Part shown: positions 9,754 through 20,317 of the stretch, piece by piece
Numbering within the stretch: position 1 is the stretch's first letter
How the letters are laid out: every line of letters starts with the position of its first letter
DNA from: Rhodospirillaceae bacterium
GTDB taxonomy: Bacteria > Pseudomonadota > Alphaproteobacteria > MPNO01 > UBA2964
Assembly (NCBI GenBank): GCA_002709075.1
Contig: PAPV01000005.1
Location: forward strand, 25,989-89,988
DNA: 64,000 nt
Direction of reading: 5' to 3'
Program-made: the position numbers and the translations under genes
Notes under the pieces: generated by a model
Told to the model about the DNA's origin: nothing
Database searches by the model: none
The model's input: the letters and a program-made list of their open reading frames with translations, nothing else

Positions 9754-11353
9754 TTTCATAATTGTAGGTGCTGGTTCTGCAGGCTGCACTTTAGCTAACC
9801 GTCTCTCCGAAGATGATAATAATAAAGTTTTGCTGCTGGAAGCCGGAGGAAAGGACTTTGATCCGTTAATTCATGTACCTCTTGCTTTTCAAAAGATGCA
9901 GGCGTGGAAGCTTCATGACTGGGGTTATGTTTCCGAACCGATTTCTGGTTTTGAAGGCCGAAGTCTAGAAGTTAAACGCGGGAAAGTTTTAGGTGGTTCC
10001 AGTTCTATCAATCATATGGCTTATACACGGGGACATCCGGGTGATTTTGACAGGTGGGCGAGAAACGGAGCTTCAGGGTGGTCATTTTCTGAGGTTTTAC
10101 CCTACTTTAAGAAAACTGAATCTTGGGAGCTAGGAGAAACTGAAACTCGGGGTGGGGGCGGACCTGTTGGAACAGGATATGGTAAAACGCAGGACCCTTT
10201 GTATGAGGCCTGGCTGTCTGCTGCAGAGCAGGCTGGTTGGCCTTTAACTGATGATTATAATGGTTTGAATTCCGAAGGATTTGGTCGTAGCCAATACACA
10301 ATTCGTAATGGCCATCGCTCATCATCCGCTAACGCTCACTTGAGACCCACAACCAAGCGAAAGAACTTATTTATAAAAACCAATTCATTGACCACCAAAA
10401 TCATCATGGATAAAAAACGTGCGATAGGTGTAAAGTATTTCAAGAGGGGTGAAATTGGAGAAGCCTATGCCAATAACGAAATAGTTGTAGCAGGAGGGAC
10501 TATAAATTCACCGCAAATTTTAATGTTATCGGGTATTGGTCCAGCCGACCATTTAAGAGAGTTTGGAATTGATCCAATCGTTGATTTGCCAGTCGGAAAG
10601 AATTTACAAGATCATCAGGTATCAGATATTGCGTGGGCACGTCCTGATGGAAATGCTAGTCAGTTTAGAGAGGAAATGAGATTCGATCGGATGGTTTTCT
10701 CAATGATAAGAGCATATATTTTTCGAAGTGGTCCTGCGACAGTTCTACCCGGTGGCATGCATGCATTTATAAAAAGTTCCTCTGAGCTTGAAGTTCCAGA
10801 CATTGAATTCATGTTCCGCGGAGCACCGCTCAATGCACACTTATGGTTCCCCGGTCTAAGAAAAAAATATGTGGATGGATATGCTATTCGACCCGCAATT
10901 TTACACCCTAAAAGCCGTGGGGAGATACTTCTCCGTTCAGCAAATCCTATGGATAAAGTGAGAATATTTTATAATTTTTTGTCCAACCCAGATGATTTGG
11001 TGTCGCTCAGAAATGCTTTTAAGATAGCACGTGAGGTAGGAAGGCAAGAAGCAATGGATCCCTTTAGAGGTGAAGAAACTGTTCCTGGCTCAGATGTAAA
11101 AAGCGATGATGAGATTGACAAATATATCCGAATGACCTGTCAAACTGTATATCACCCTGTAGCAACTTGTCCGATGGGTACTGGAGATGACGCCGTTTTG
11201 GATTGTGACCTTCGGGTAAAGGGGGTAGAGGGTTTGCGGGTTGTGGATGCTTCAGCTATGCCCGATTTAGTATCGGCGCATACTAATGCCTGCGCGCTTA
11301 TGATAGGGGAAAAAGGCTCTGATATGATATTGGGAAAGCAGCCATCAGCCTAG
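9734..11353 (+). CDS. GMC family oxidoreductase (choline/alcohol dehydrogenase-like)
   Basis: A 539-residue FAD enzyme of the glucose-methanol-choline family. The dinucleotide motif [19 protein letters not shown] is at residues 9-27, the GMC signature [18 protein letters not shown] near residue 85, and the C-terminal block has [11 protein letters not shown] with the catalytic His and [15 protein letters not shown]. It resembles BetA/AlkJ-type primary alcohol dehydrogenases; the substrate cannot be fixed, and no betaine genes are nearby. It starts inside the end of trmJ, which suggests cotranscription without functional relation. Confidence 0.9.
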   Translation: MKKENYDFIIVGAGSAGCTLANRLSEDDNNKVLLLEAGGKDFDPLIHVPLAFQKMQAWKLHDWGYVSEPISGFEGRSLEVKRGKVLGGSSSINHMAYTRGHPGDFDRWARNGASGWSFSEVLPYFKKTESWELGETETRGGGGPVGTGYGKTQDPLYEAWLSAAEQAGWPLTDDYNGLNSEGFGRSQYTIRNGHRSSSANAHLRPTTKRKNLFIKTNSLTTKIIMDKKRAIGVKYFKRGEIGEAYANNEIVVAGGTINSPQILMLSGIGPADHLREFGIDPIVDLPVGKNLQDHQVSDIAWARPDGNASQFREEMRFDRMVFSMIRAYIFRSGPATVLPGGMHAFIKSSSELEVPDIEFMFRGAPLNAHLWFPGLRKKYVDGYAIRPAILHPKSRGEILLRSANPMDKVRIFYNFLSNPDDLVSLRNAFKIAREVGRQEAMDPFRGEETVPGSDVKSDDEIDKYIRMTCQTVYHPVATCPMGTGDDAVLDCDLRVKGVEGLRVVDASAMPDLVSAHTNACALMIGEKGSDMILGKQPSA

Positions 11354-11459
11354 TGTTTGTAAATAAAACTATCGCTATGAAGAAATTTAGACTTTTAAGA
11401 TTTCCATGGGGATTGTGTTTGGATTATTTTTATCAATCATCCAACTTCTTGACAAATCA

Positions 11460-11487
11460 TTGACTTTGACGGTGTTATCCTTATAGT
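11460..11487 (+). promoter_or_regulatory. Predicted promoter for rpsD
   Basis: TTGACT at 11460-11465 and TATAGT at 11482-11487, 16 bases apart, each differs from the sigma-70 consensus at one position. It lies about 100 bases upstream of the rpsD start in the only sizeable gap of this stretch. The call rests on pattern only. Confidence 0.42.
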
Positions 11488-11586
11488 CCCGCCCCATTCC
11501 TGAGAATGTGGATAGCAAACTTGGTTTTTGTTTATCCCGCCGCTGGAAAACCAAATCGGACTATCAGGACAAAAAAGGAATGAAAA

Positions 11587-12204
11587 ATGAGCAAAAGGCA
11601 AAATGCGAAGTATAAGATTAATCGGCGTCTCATGTGTAATTTGTGGGGACGTCCAAAATCACCCTATAATACGCGAGAATACCGACCGGGAGAGCATGGA
11701 CAAGCCCGCCGAAGAAAACCGTCGGATTTTGGAATACAGCTTGCAGCCAAGCAACGTCTTAAAGGTTATTATGGTAATATAACTGAAAAACAATTTCGGC
11801 GGACGTATGATGAGGCAGTGCGTAGAAGAGGTGACACATCGGAAAATTTAATTGGATTATTGGAACGTCGTCTTGATTCAGTGGTTTATCGTTTGAAATT
11901 TGTGCCCACAGTATTTGCTGCACGCCAATTCATTAGTCACGGACATATTCTTGTAAATGGAAAAAAAGTAAATATTCCATCATACCGATTGGTTGAAGGT
12001 GATACGATCCAGTTACGTGAAAAGTCAAGAGAAATACCACAAGTGCTTGAAGCCATTGATTCTGTGGAACGGGATGTACCGGAATATTTACAGGTAGAAT
12101 ATAAAACGATGAAGGGTGATTTTATACGAATCCCAAAACTTGCAGATGTACCATATCCGGTTTTAATGGAACCTAACCTGGTAATTGAATTTTATTCGCG
12201 ATAG
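11587..12204 (+). CDS. rpsD: 30S ribosomal protein S4
   Basis: A 205-residue primary 16S rRNA-binding protein. Both parts are typical: the N-terminal domain with [10 protein letters not shown] and [15 protein letters not shown], and the S4 RNA-binding domain [14 protein letters not shown] through [19 protein letters not shown]. An AAGGA box precedes the ATG. As in other alphaproteobacteria it stands alone rather than in the alpha operon. It converges on grxD, with 82 bases between the stops. Confidence 0.97.
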   Translation: MSKRQNAKYKINRRLMCNLWGRPKSPYNTREYRPGEHGQARRRKPSDFGIQLAAKQRLKGYYGNITEKQFRRTYDEAVRRRGDTSENLIGLLERRLDSVVYRLKFVPTVFAARQFISHGHILVNGKKVNIPSYRLVEGDTIQLREKSREIPQVLEAIDSVERDVPEYLQVEYKTMKGDFIRIPKLADVPYPVLMEPNLVIEFYSR

Positions 12205-12286
12205 ATAGTTGGTACCAAAGAAGCTGACAGATTATCCCAAAACGCATTTATTTTACCTAATAAAATCGAACAGTTGTTCAAAAAGC

Positions 12287-12640
12287 TTATTCTGTTTCCT
12301 GCTTTTGTATATTTATCTCAATCCCTTTATCGGTAAAATATTCAATTATTTCTCCCTGCTCCGCCATCTCACGTATTATGTCACAGCCACCCGCAAATTC
12401 GCCCTTTACATAAAGTTGAGGTATAGTTGGCCAGGAAGAAAATTCTTTCACAGCCTCTCGTATTTCGGGATCAGCAAGCACGTCAACCCCCTTGAATTCA
12501 ATTCCCATGTAGGTAAGAACTTGAACTACGGTTGCTGAGAAACCGCACTGAGGGAACACAGGGGTTCCCTTCATAAAAAGAACCACATCATTCCCTTCAA
12601 TTTCATTCTTTATGCGTTGAAATACTGGATTATCAGTCAT
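12287..12640 (-). CDS. grxD: Monothiol glutaredoxin, Grx4 family
   Basis: A 117-residue CGFS-type glutaredoxin; the active site is FMKGTPVFPQCGFSATVV, with Cys32. Such proteins bind a [2Fe-2S] cluster with glutathione and work with BolA proteins in Fe-S trafficking and iron sensing. The partner gene bolA is directly upstream (37 bases), and purL, purQ and purS lie upstream of that, an order common in alphaproteobacteria. The C-terminal part has the conserved WPTIPQLYVKGEFAGGCDI glutathione/target-binding segment. Confidence 0.95.
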   Translation of the reverse strand: MTDNPVFQRIKNEIEGNDVVLFMKGTPVFPQCGFSATVVQVLTYMGIEFKGVDVLADPEIREAVKEFSSWPTIPQLYVKGEFAGGCDIIREMAEQGEIIEYFTDKGIEINIQKQETE

Positions 12641-12677
12641 GGCTTGAACTCCTGCGATTGAGAATTAAATTTCAGCC

Positions 12678-12908
12678 TTAAGGTGGAGAGGTTTGTAATG
12701 CCAATGCATGCAACTCTCCTCCCATTCTTCCTTTTAATGCCTGATAAACAAGTTGATGCTGTTGGACACGGCTTTTCCCTTTGAAAGTATTAGAGATAAC
12801 ACATGCAGACCAATGGTCCCCATCACCAACAAGGTCTTTAAGCGTTACCTCTGCATCCGGTATGGCTTCTTTTATCAAGCGTTCAATATTTTCTGGATCC
12901 ATCGGCAT
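12678..12908 (-). CDS. BolA family protein
   Basis: A 76-residue BolA-fold protein of the short IbaG/BolA3 type. The pattern IERLIKEAIPDAEVTLKDL, then GDHWSACVISNTFKGKS, RVQQHQLVYQALKGRMG and ELHALALQT contains the conserved helix-turn region and the C-terminal His used for the shared [2Fe-2S] cluster with a CGFS glutaredoxin. Its gene lies between purL (12 bases) and grxD (37 bases) on one strand, supporting a BolA-Grx pair. Translation could begin at codon 1 or 3 (both Met). Confidence 0.93.
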   Translation of the reverse strand: MPMDPENIERLIKEAIPDAEVTLKDLVGDGDHWSACVISNTFKGKSRVQQHQLVYQALKGRMGGELHALALQTSPP

Positions 12909-12920
12909 ATTTTTTCTCCC

Positions 12921-15125
12921 TCATGCACTGTAGTCGGTTTTCATATAATTTGAGAACCAATATTCATGAGCATTTTTCAATTTGTCCAACGATATAGGTG
13001 GATGTCCTGCGACAGTCAATGCATTACCTCCACTACGCCCTAGATATTTTACTGGAATTCCTGCGTTATCAGCGCGATCAATTATTGTGTTTGCATCTGT
13101 GGTTGCTATCAAATATCTACTTTGATCTTCTCCAAAACAATAATGTGCTAGTTTTATCTTACCTGGGTCGAGTTTAACTTCTGCCCCACAGTTTCCTGCC
13201 AGAATCATTTCGACTAGAGCGACCAACAGTCCACCCCCGGATAGGTCATGACAAGCACCAATAAGAGAATTTTTAATATATTTTCTCACAAAATCACCGT
13301 TGAGACGCTCAAAATGCAAGTTGACGGGTGGCGGTTCTCCAACTTCTAGTTCTCCAATTTCACGAAGCCACAAAGAAGCTCCAATATGACCTTTTGTTTC
13401 CCCTATCAAAATTATATCAGAACTTTGAGGTAACGCGATCTTGCACATGTGTGAAATATCATCAATTACACCAACACCGCCAATTACTGGAGTTGGAAGA
13501 ATTGCTGATCCATTAGTCTCATTGTAGAGTGATACATTCCCGGACACCACTGGAAAATCAAGAAGCTTGCAGGCGTCTGCCATCCCGTCAATGCAGCCGA
13601 CAAATTGCCCTAATATTTCTGGCCGCTCGGGATTTCCAAAATTTAAATTGTCAGTTACTGCGAGTGGTTGAGCACCGGTAGCTGTGAGATTTCGCCAGGC
13701 CTCTGCGATAGCTTGTCGTCCTCCTTCGATTGGGTTGGCGTTACAATAACGCGGTGTGCAATCGGTTGTGATAGCAAGTCCTTTTTTTGTTCCATGCACG
13801 CGGATAACTGCTGCATCGCCTCCAGGACGTTGTATTGTATCTGCCATCACCATATGGTCATATTGTTCCCAAATCCATCTTCGAGAACACAAATCGGGTG
13901 ACCCAATTAAAGTCAAAAGGGCCTCTTCAATCGACAAATCGCTTGCTGCAATATTTTCCGGTACTGGTAACGGTGCGGACGAGGTTTTATAAGGCCGTTC
14001 GTATACCGGCGCTTCGGACACAAGTGGCGTTATAGGTATATCGCATACAACTTTATCATTTTCTTTGAGAATTAGGTTCTGTGTGTCTGTAACTCTTCCT
14101 ATCACGGCAAAATCGAGATCCCATTTCATAAATATATTTTTAGCAATTTCCTCACAGTCCGGTTTTATAACCATGAGCATTCGTTCTTGGCTCTCTGAAA
14201 GCATTATTTCATAAGTGGACATTCCATCTTCACGGATAGGAATTTCATTTATATCTATTTCTAGCCCAACTCCCCCTTTGGACGCCATTTCTACAGATGA
14301 GGATGTGAGACCTGCAGCTCCCATGTCCTGTATTGCTACAATCGCATTTGTTGACATTAACTCAAGGCATGCTTCTATTAGTAATTTTTCAGTGAATGGA
14401 TCACCAACCTGAACAGAAGGGCGTTTATCATTTGCGTCTTCGCCAAATTCATTAGAGGCCATTGTAGCACCATGAATCCCATCTCTACCGGTTTTCGAAC
14501 CAACATAAACGACTGGGTTGCCAACTCCTGCGGCAGCTGAATAAAAAATTTTATCTGCATTGGCAATGCCGACTGTCATTGCGTTTACCAGTATATTTCC
14601 ATCGTACGCGTGATGAAAATCACATTCGCCTCCAACAGTTGGTATGCCTACACAATTCCCATATCCTCCTATTCCTGCAATAACACCAGATAAAAGGTGT
14701 CGTGTTCTGGGGTCATCTGGATGTCCAAATCGTAGTGCATTTAAATTAGCCACTGGCCGAGCGCCCATAGTGAAAACATCACGTAAAATACCTCCTACTC
14801 CGGTAGCCGCACCCTGGAAAGGCTCTATAAATGAGGGGTGATTGTGACTTTCCATTTTAAAAACAGCGGCCAATCCACCTCCTATATCAATAACACCAGC
14901 ATTCTCTCCTGGACCCTGAATCACCCATGGAGCCTTAGTTGGAAGACGTTTTAGCCAGTGGCGAGAGGATTTATATGAACAATGCTCACTCCACATTACT
15001 GAGAATATTCCTAACTCAATAAGGTTAGGAGAACGTTTTAAAATTGATAATAATCTTTGGTATTCATCTTTAGTCAGACCATGCTCTAGAACTAAATCCA
15101 TGTTGATTATGTTCTTGCCATTCAT
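12921..15125 (-). CDS. purL: Phosphoribosylformylglycinamidine synthase, large subunit (small-form PurL)
   Basis: A 734-residue ATP-dependent FGAM synthase subunit for step 4 of purine synthesis. It begins with the block [14 protein letters not shown] (catalytic His), followed by [14 protein letters not shown], a [22 protein letters not shown] nucleotide site and the second AIRS-like half with [10 protein letters not shown]. At this size it needs PurQ (glutaminase) and PurS. Its ATG overlaps the purQ stop by 4 bases (15122-15125), so the subunits are translationally coupled. Confidence 0.97.
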   Translation of the reverse strand: MNGKNIINMDLVLEHGLTKDEYQRLLSILKRSPNLIELGIFSVMWSEHCSYKSSRHWLKRLPTKAPWVIQGPGENAGVIDIGGGLAAVFKMESHNHPSFIEPFQGAATGVGGILRDVFTMGARPVANLNALRFGHPDDPRTRHLLSGVIAGIGGYGNCVGIPTVGGECDFHHAYDGNILVNAMTVGIANADKIFYSAAAGVGNPVVYVGSKTGRDGIHGATMASNEFGEDANDKRPSVQVGDPFTEKLLIEACLELMSTNAIVAIQDMGAAGLTSSSVEMASKGGVGLEIDINEIPIREDGMSTYEIMLSESQERMLMVIKPDCEEIAKNIFMKWDLDFAVIGRVTDTQNLILKENDKVVCDIPITPLVSEAPVYERPYKTSSAPLPVPENIAASDLSIEEALLTLIGSPDLCSRRWIWEQYDHMVMADTIQRPGGDAAVIRVHGTKKGLAITTDCTPRYCNANPIEGGRQAIAEAWRNLTATGAQPLAVTDNLNFGNPERPEILGQFVGCIDGMADACKLLDFPVVSGNVSLYNETNGSAILPTPVIGGVGVIDDISHMCKIALPQSSDIILIGETKGHIGASLWLREIGELEVGEPPPVNLHFERLNGDFVRKYIKNSLIGACHDLSGGGLLVALVEMILAGNCGAEVKLDPGKIKLAHYCFGEDQSRYLIATTDANTIIDRADNAGIPVKYLGRSGGNALTVAGHPPISLDKLKNAHEYWFSNYMKTDYSA

Positions 15126-15814
15126 TTCGAAATCTTTCCGGCCAGTTTTTCAAAAAAAAGTTTGCCATCGGTGCCACCAAGAACTTTAGCCACCATTCTT
15201 TCTGGGTGAGGCATCATTCCGAGAACGTTGCCAACATCATTCAAGACTCCGGCGATATTTTTTACAGACCCGTTGGGGTTAGCATTTTCATTGTCTATCC
15301 CCTTGCTCGTGCAATACCGAAAGGCCACACGATTATCGTTTTCAATTCGTTTGAGTGTCTCGGGATCTGTTACATAATTACCCTCATGATGAGCTATAGG
15401 CATCTTCAAAATATCACCCGTATTATAGCTTTGAGTGAAGAGTGCCTTATCATTTTCAACTCGCAAATGTACATCCCGGCAAATAAACTTTAAGTCGGTA
15501 TTTTGTATCAGCGCTCCAGGCAATACTCCCGCTTCACACAATATTTGGAATCCATTACAAATCCCAAGAACTGGCACACCTGCTTCTGCATGTTTGATTA
15601 CTTCACGAATTGCCGGTGAATGAGCAGCAATGCATCCGGCACGTAGATAATCGCCGAAAGAAAAACCGCCCGGAATAATAATTAGATCTGTTGGCCCGAT
15701 TTCTGTTTCACGATGCCAAATCATTTTGGGCTCTAACTTAAAGGTATCACGCAAACAAACTTGGATATCCCGATCACAATTTGAGCCTGGAAAAACAATT
15801 ATAGTAGAATTCAT
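15122..15814 (-). CDS. purQ: Phosphoribosylformylglycinamidine synthase, glutaminase subunit
   Basis: A 230-residue class I glutamine amidotransferase that supplies ammonia to PurL. The nucleophile Cys is in [11 protein letters not shown], and the His/Glu pair is in MMPHPERM near the C-terminus. The N-terminal [15 protein letters not shown] is a PurQ signature. It overlaps purS and purL by 4 bases on either side, as expected for a coupled complex operon. Confidence 0.97.
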   Translation of the reverse strand: MNSTIIVFPGSNCDRDIQVCLRDTFKLEPKMIWHRETEIGPTDLIIIPGGFSFGDYLRAGCIAAHSPAIREVIKHAEAGVPVLGICNGFQILCEAGVLPGALIQNTDLKFICRDVHLRVENDKALFTQSYNTGDILKMPIAHHEGNYVTDPETLKRIENDNRVAFRYCTSKGIDNENANPNGSVKNIAGVLNDVGNVLGMMPHPERMVAKVLGGTDGKLFFEKLAGKISK

Positions 15815-16053
15815 GAGCCAATATCTATCCGGTAGTTTTCAATCACTGTATTAGCTAGCAATTTCTGGCACATTTCTTCAGCTTTGCTTTTTGCTTTTTC
15901 AGAGTTGTTCTCGCTAATTTCCAGTTCGATATATTTACCTTGTCGAACTTCTTCAACCCCAGTGAACCCTATATCTGCCAGAGTTTTTTCTATAGCCTTA
16001 CCTTGCGGGTCGAGCACAGAACTTTTTAAAGTAATATAGACTAAAACTTTCAA
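15811..16053 (-). CDS. purS: Phosphoribosylformylglycinamidine synthase subunit PurS, TTG start
   Basis: The third FGAM synthase subunit, about 80 residues, bridging PurQ and PurL. Core features are KVLVYITLKSSVLDPQG and VRQGKYIELEI. A GTG at 16089 opens a longer frame, but the usual family start coincides with the TTG at 16053, which has GAGGA seven bases upstream; I use that. The extra 12 residues of the longer form have no counterpart in the family as I know it. It is the first gene of purS-purQ-purL-bolA-grxD. Confidence 0.9.
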   Translation of the reverse strand: MKVLVYITLKSSVLDPQGKAIEKTLADIGFTGVEEVRQGKYIELEISENNSEKAKSKAEEMCQKLLANTVIENYRIDIGS

Positions 16054-16288
16054 ATTATTTTCCTCATTAAATACAAAAACGCTCCTCACTATTACTCGAA
16101 TCGAGCCTCTATTAAACTTCTTTTCACGACACTAAAAGTTAGTATAAAAGTCTACGTGTTCGTTTATATTAAGCATTCAATAAAAATGGTTTAAATCTCA
16201 GGGCAATCGAATGCCGTGCTAAATAAAACCGCAGCTTTTAATTATAATTCTCGAAGATATAATTCCTAGCTCATAATCTGTATTGGTA

Positions 16289-17047
16289 TTAATTAAGGTT
16301 GACATCATAATAGGCATTGGTCTCTTGCGGCGATTCTGAGAACTTCCAGTGTATTCTTGGTTTGCCAAAATTTGGCCCCTCAAGTGCGATAAGACTTGAT
16401 GAAAGTGTACCGAATCCATTTTGTGCTGAAATAAATATGTTTTTACGCGGGTCTGCACAATTTCCATATTTTTTACCAGCTACAAGATCAATCCATTCGG
16501 ACCAGTCCCCTTGTTCGGGTCTTGGTGCCGAAGCAGATTTGAAGAGGGGCAGGTAATGATTGCTTCTTGGGGACGCAACCTCATTCATCCCCAAAGCTGT
16601 AATTATCGAAATTCCTTCCGGAATTTCAAATGCTTCAACCTTTGTAGAATCTGGCCCAGTGCTTCTAATCCACCAAGCATCTCTATTATCTGCGACGAAA
16701 AGATTAAAACTCCTGTAAGCAGCAGGCTCAAGATCGAGCAAAGCATCCATAGATGACAATGCGTCGCAATGGTCTAGCGCCTCAAGTACAAGTTCTCCTC
16801 GACTTCTTAAACGTGGGTCAGGACCGAGTGATCCACTGCGGTTTAATATACCAGAGACGATACCATCATCATTGACCCCAAGCCACGTGCCGCCTCCAAG
16901 CTCATCCAATCCAGCAGTGACATTCTGGCGGCTTTTCCAATGCCGACCGGGGTTTTTCCATGGTCGTTTAATTGACTCATCACGATTTGCTGCGAGAAGA
17001 ATTGGCCATTGATGTTCAGGACGACGTAAAAAAACTACAGTACACAC
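16289..17047 (-). CDS. NRDE family protein (TANGO2-like)
   Basis: A 252-residue NRDE-domain protein related to eukaryotic TANGO2. It starts MCTVVFLRRPEHQWP, with Cys2 available as an N-terminal nucleophile, and has the name-giving motif in LLAANRDES at residues 18-26, then GTWLGVNDDGIVSGILN. The molecular function of bacterial members is not established; heme handling has been proposed for animal relatives. It stands alone, 235 bases upstream of the purS start on the same strand. Confidence 0.85.
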   Translation of the reverse strand: MCTVVFLRRPEHQWPILLAANRDESIKRPWKNPGRHWKSRQNVTAGLDELGGGTWLGVNDDGIVSGILNRSGSLGPDPRLRSRGELVLEALDHCDALSSMDALLDLEPAAYRSFNLFVADNRDAWWIRSTGPDSTKVEAFEIPEGISIITALGMNEVASPRSNHYLPLFKSASAPRPEQGDWSEWIDLVAGKKYGNCADPRKNIFISAQNGFGTLSSSLIALEGPNFGKPRIHWKFSESPQETNAYYDVNLN

Positions 17048-17337
17048 AGTAGACTATATGTTAAATGATAATGATCTTGTTGCGGTTACAATATTAATTA
17101 ATATCAACATAAAAAGAACTAGTAAAAAGATTTTATAGTGATTTTTATCGTAACACGCCTAATTTACCAAAAAAACATATATTTAGAACAAAATAGCATT
17201 GATTCTTTTTTTATCACCGTGATGTAAGTTTAGTTTTACTGTCACTTCTGTAAAATTACCTAATAGGATTGTTGTGATCAAAATACGTAGTCTAATTGTT
17301 GGAAAACTTGACCAGAATTATTTGGTTTAGTGGAAAC
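17048..17337. other. Intergenic region
   Basis: About 290 AT-rich bases between the NRDE gene and the helicase pseudogene. No gene, RNA or repeat is recognised. Confidence 0.4.
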
Positions 17338-18480
17338 GCTTTGAAAAAAAATAATTTTGTGACTTTGGATTGTTCACAATGCCTTGTGAAAGGCTTTAAA
17401 AGCGTAATCATACCAAGCCTACATCGATCCAAGACGCCGCAATACCAAATTTATTGTTTGGCTCTAATTTTTTGGTCTTGCTCAAACGGGAACCGGAAAA
17501 ACCGGTGCGTTTAAATTACTTATCGTCCATCTGTACGAAAATTTCAACAAACTAGGTGAAAAAAACCGCGGGCTTTTGTATTCTTACCAACGCGCGAGCG
17601 GGCCATATAAATTGGTAATAAAATGACAGCTTATAAGTCGCGCTTGAAAATAAGACATGATGTTATTTTGGGTGGTGTCATTCAAAGTGATCAAGTAAAT
17701 GCACTACGGCGTGGAGTTGACATGATTGTGGCAACGCCTGGCCGCTTATTGGATCTCAGGGGACAAAGCCATATAAAATTTTCTGAAGTTCAGTTTTGAA
17801 TTTTAGATGATGCAGATCGTATACTGGATATGGTGTTTATAATGGATATACAAAATAACCATGACGCTTCCAAAGAAGCGTCAGTCCCTACTATTTTCTG
17901 CAACCTGCTTAAGAAAATCTCAGCTCTCTTTACTGATTACTTTGCAATCCTGTAAAAAAAGAAATTAAGACTCAAGTTCACCCTATATCCGAGATCGAAC
18001 AACACTTTTACTATACATCTAATTTAAGAAACGTAATCTCTTTCTAGAAAGGTTATCATATAAGAAATAATAAGAAGTTATAGTTTTCGCAAATATGAAG
18101 CACAGAACAAATCGGTTAGCTCAGCACCCATGCAAATGCGTTATAAAAGCTAACTCTATTAACGGGAACAAATTCAGTCAGCAAGGCAGCAAATCTTAAA
18201 GCGATTTAAAATAATGATGTCGTTTTTGATTGCCAGCGATATGCCTTCTCGCGGAATTGATATCGATAGAGTAACTCACATTATTAATTGTCATATGCCA
18301 AATGAACCTGAGTCATATATTCATAGAATAGTAAGAACCGCGCGAGCAGGCGCTGTGGCCACTTCAATTTCACTATGTACTGAGAGTAAAATAGAAATAT
18401 TTTGGCCTATATAGAAGTTTATAGACGTTCTAGTAAAGATTGTTGGGGAAGTACAAAATTCAGTTTCCACGCGTAAAAAG
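17338..18480 (+). pseudogene. rhlE: Decayed RhlE-type DEAD-box RNA helicase
   Basis: Several helicase motifs can be read in order, but in different frames and with stops between them. Motif I AQTGTGKTGAFKL starts at 17480. Motif Ia is KPRAFVFLPTRERAI followed by a stop near 17630. Next come DMIVATPGRLLDL near 17725 and the DEAD-box equivalent DDADRILDM near 17810, just after an in-frame TGA. Motif III PKKRQSLLFSAT is near 17870, and the RhlE-like stretch NRLAQ...INGNK lies near 18110-18170. Motifs V and VI, ASDMPSRGIDIDRVTHIIN and YIHRIVRTARAG, lie in 18230-18350. A lysine-rich tail remnant follows. At least three frameshifts and two stops are needed, so it cannot encode a full helicase. Boundaries are approximate. 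Confidence 0.9.
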
Positions 18481-18618
18481 AAAAAACTTATTACGTGACC
18501 CAAAACAGTAGAAAAGGAAAAAAAAGAGAAAATATTTTGTCTTCCTTGGAGTCCTATATTCGCTAATATTGTTTCATAAATTCCATAACAAGATACCAAT
18601 TATAACAATACTATCGAT

Positions 18619-19911
18619 TTATGAAAAAACGCGATTAAAGATCTTGTCAACTTCCTTGAGGTGATATTTTAAATCAAATAATTCGGCAAGCTGGTCCTTT
18701 TTTAGGTGAGAGGTCACATCGGTGTCGGACTCAAGCTCTATAAGAAAATCTGCTCCGGTTTTCCAAACTTTCATAGCGTTACGCTGCACGCATAAATAAG
18801 CTTCTTCTCGGCTCATGCCCGCCTGTACAAGCCCAAGTAAGACTCTTTGCGAGAATACTAGTCCGCCTAAAGACTCAAGATTTTCTTCCATTATTTCGGG
18901 GTATACCAGTAATTTCTCAATTACCCCAGTCATGCGTGCGAGTGCAAAATCTAATGTGACTGTAGTGTCTGGGGCAATCATTCGCTCTACAGAAGAATGA
19001 GAAATATCCCGCTCGTGCCAAAGAGTCACATTCTCCATTGCTGGTACAGATGCTGACCGCACAATTCGAGCTAATCCGGTTATATTTTCACTTAGAATTG
19101 GATTCCGTTTATGAGGCATGGCAGAAGAGCCTTTTTGTCCAGAAGAAAAAAATTCTTCTACCTCGCGGACCTCTGTCCTCTGCAAATGTCGAATTTCCAC
19201 TGCTAATCGTTCCAAGCTACTTGCTATAACGCCCAAAGTAGAAAAAAACACAGCATGTCTGTCTCGAGGAATTACTTGTGTTGATATTGGTTCTACGACA
19301 AGACCAAGTTTACCGGCTACATATTCCTCAACTCGAGGGTCTATGTTGGCAAATGTTCCTACCGCGCCTGAGATTGCACAGGTTGCTATTTCATTTCTCG
19401 CGAGGATCAATCTATCACGATTGCGTTTGAATTCTGCATAATGGCCAGCAAGTTTTAGGCCAAACGTAGTCGGCTCAGCATGAATGCCATGGCTGCGTCC
19501 GACGCATACTGTTTTCTTATGTTCGTAAGCCTGTATTTTGAGTTTATCCAAAAGTGCGTCAATATCGGCGATAAGAAGGTCGGATGCTTGTGAAAGTTGT
19601 ATAGAAAGGCATGTATCAAGAACATCGGATGAAGTCATACCCTGATGGATGAAGCGAGCATCTTCGCCGATATGCTCTGCAAGATTCGTAAGGAACGCGA
19701 TGACATCATGTTTGGTTTCTCGTTCAATTTCGTCTATCCTTTCGATTTGCCATTTACCACGCTCTCTTATTGCTGTTGCGGCCGTTGCAGGTATAACTCC
19801 AAGTTTTGCTTGTGCATCGGAGGCATGAGCTTCTATTTCAAACCAGATACGAAATTTATTTTCTGGTTCCCATATTGCAGTCATTTGCGGTCGTGAGTAA
19901 CGAGGAATCAT
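18619..19911 (-). CDS. purB: Adenylosuccinate lyase
   Basis: A 430-residue member of the fumarase/aspartase superfamily that acts twice in purine synthesis, on SAICAR and on adenylosuccinate. It begins MIPRYSRPQMTAIW, a typical PurB start, and carries the superfamily signature GSSAMPHKRNP near residue 262 and the TSSDVLDTCLSIQL block with the active-site Thr/Ser near residue 90. Length is normal. It is separated from the purS operon by the NRDE gene and the helicase remnant. Confidence 0.97.
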   Translation of the reverse strand: MIPRYSRPQMTAIWEPENKFRIWFEIEAHASDAQAKLGVIPATAATAIRERGKWQIERIDEIERETKHDVIAFLTNLAEHIGEDARFIHQGMTSSDVLDTCLSIQLSQASDLLIADIDALLDKLKIQAYEHKKTVCVGRSHGIHAEPTTFGLKLAGHYAEFKRNRDRLILARNEIATCAISGAVGTFANIDPRVEEYVAGKLGLVVEPISTQVIPRDRHAVFFSTLGVIASSLERLAVEIRHLQRTEVREVEEFFSSGQKGSSAMPHKRNPILSENITGLARIVRSASVPAMENVTLWHERDISHSSVERMIAPDTTVTLDFALARMTGVIEKLLVYPEIMEENLESLGGLVFSQRVLLGLVQAGMSREEAYLCVQRNAMKVWKTGADFLIELESDTDVTSHLKKDQLAELFDLKYHLKEVDKIFNRVFS

Positions 19912-19996
19912 CCTTTTTTGCCTTCTTATATCCCTATTGTCTGATACAATAGGAGTATATCATTTAAGTCTTTTTAGACCATAGTTTAAGTTTTTG

Positions 19997-20246
19997 TTAA
20001 AATTGTGAGTCAACTTCACCGTGTTTCTGTTGTTTCTTCCACATTGCAGTATATTTCCCATTAAGTGCAATTAGCTCAATGTGATTATCACGTTCAAGTA
20101 TCATACCTTTTTTAAAAATTTAAAATTTTATCGGCGTCCATTACAGTTGATAAGAGGTGAGTTATAATGAGGGTAGTTTTTTCAGACGATAGGGAGCGTA
20201 AATTTTTTGCATTAAGCTCTCCGCTTAAAAGTTGAGCCTAGATTAC
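19997..20246 (-). pseudogene. 3' remnant of an Atm1/HMT-type ABC transporter
   Basis: Reading leftward, 20225-20125 translates to NLRSLSSEKTTLIITHLLST and on to VMDADKIL, the H-loop region of an ABC ATPase (consensus TTLVIAHRLSTV.DAD.I). After a stop and a frameshift the frame resumes as MILERDNHIELIALNGKYTAMW and ends in a stop at 19997-19999, matching the extreme C-terminus of Atm1/HMT half-transporters. Walker A, Walker B and the membrane domain are absent. It lies in the gap between purB and purC; the upstream limit is approximate. Confidence 0.72.
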
Positions 20247-20317
20247 GCTGTGTAAGATTAATAAAATATAATCAGTGTTTTATTGATATAGGTTTTTAAA
20301 GGAGGATAGTGGCTCTT

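Noticed and set aside
12209..12538. 109-codon plus-strand frame after rpsD
   Set aside because: It is antisense to grxD, which has a clear CGFS active site.
18214..18414. Short standalone helicase-like gene
   Set aside because: It is the motif V-VI part of the broken rhlE; the upstream motifs are in other frames, so it is a fragment and not a gene.
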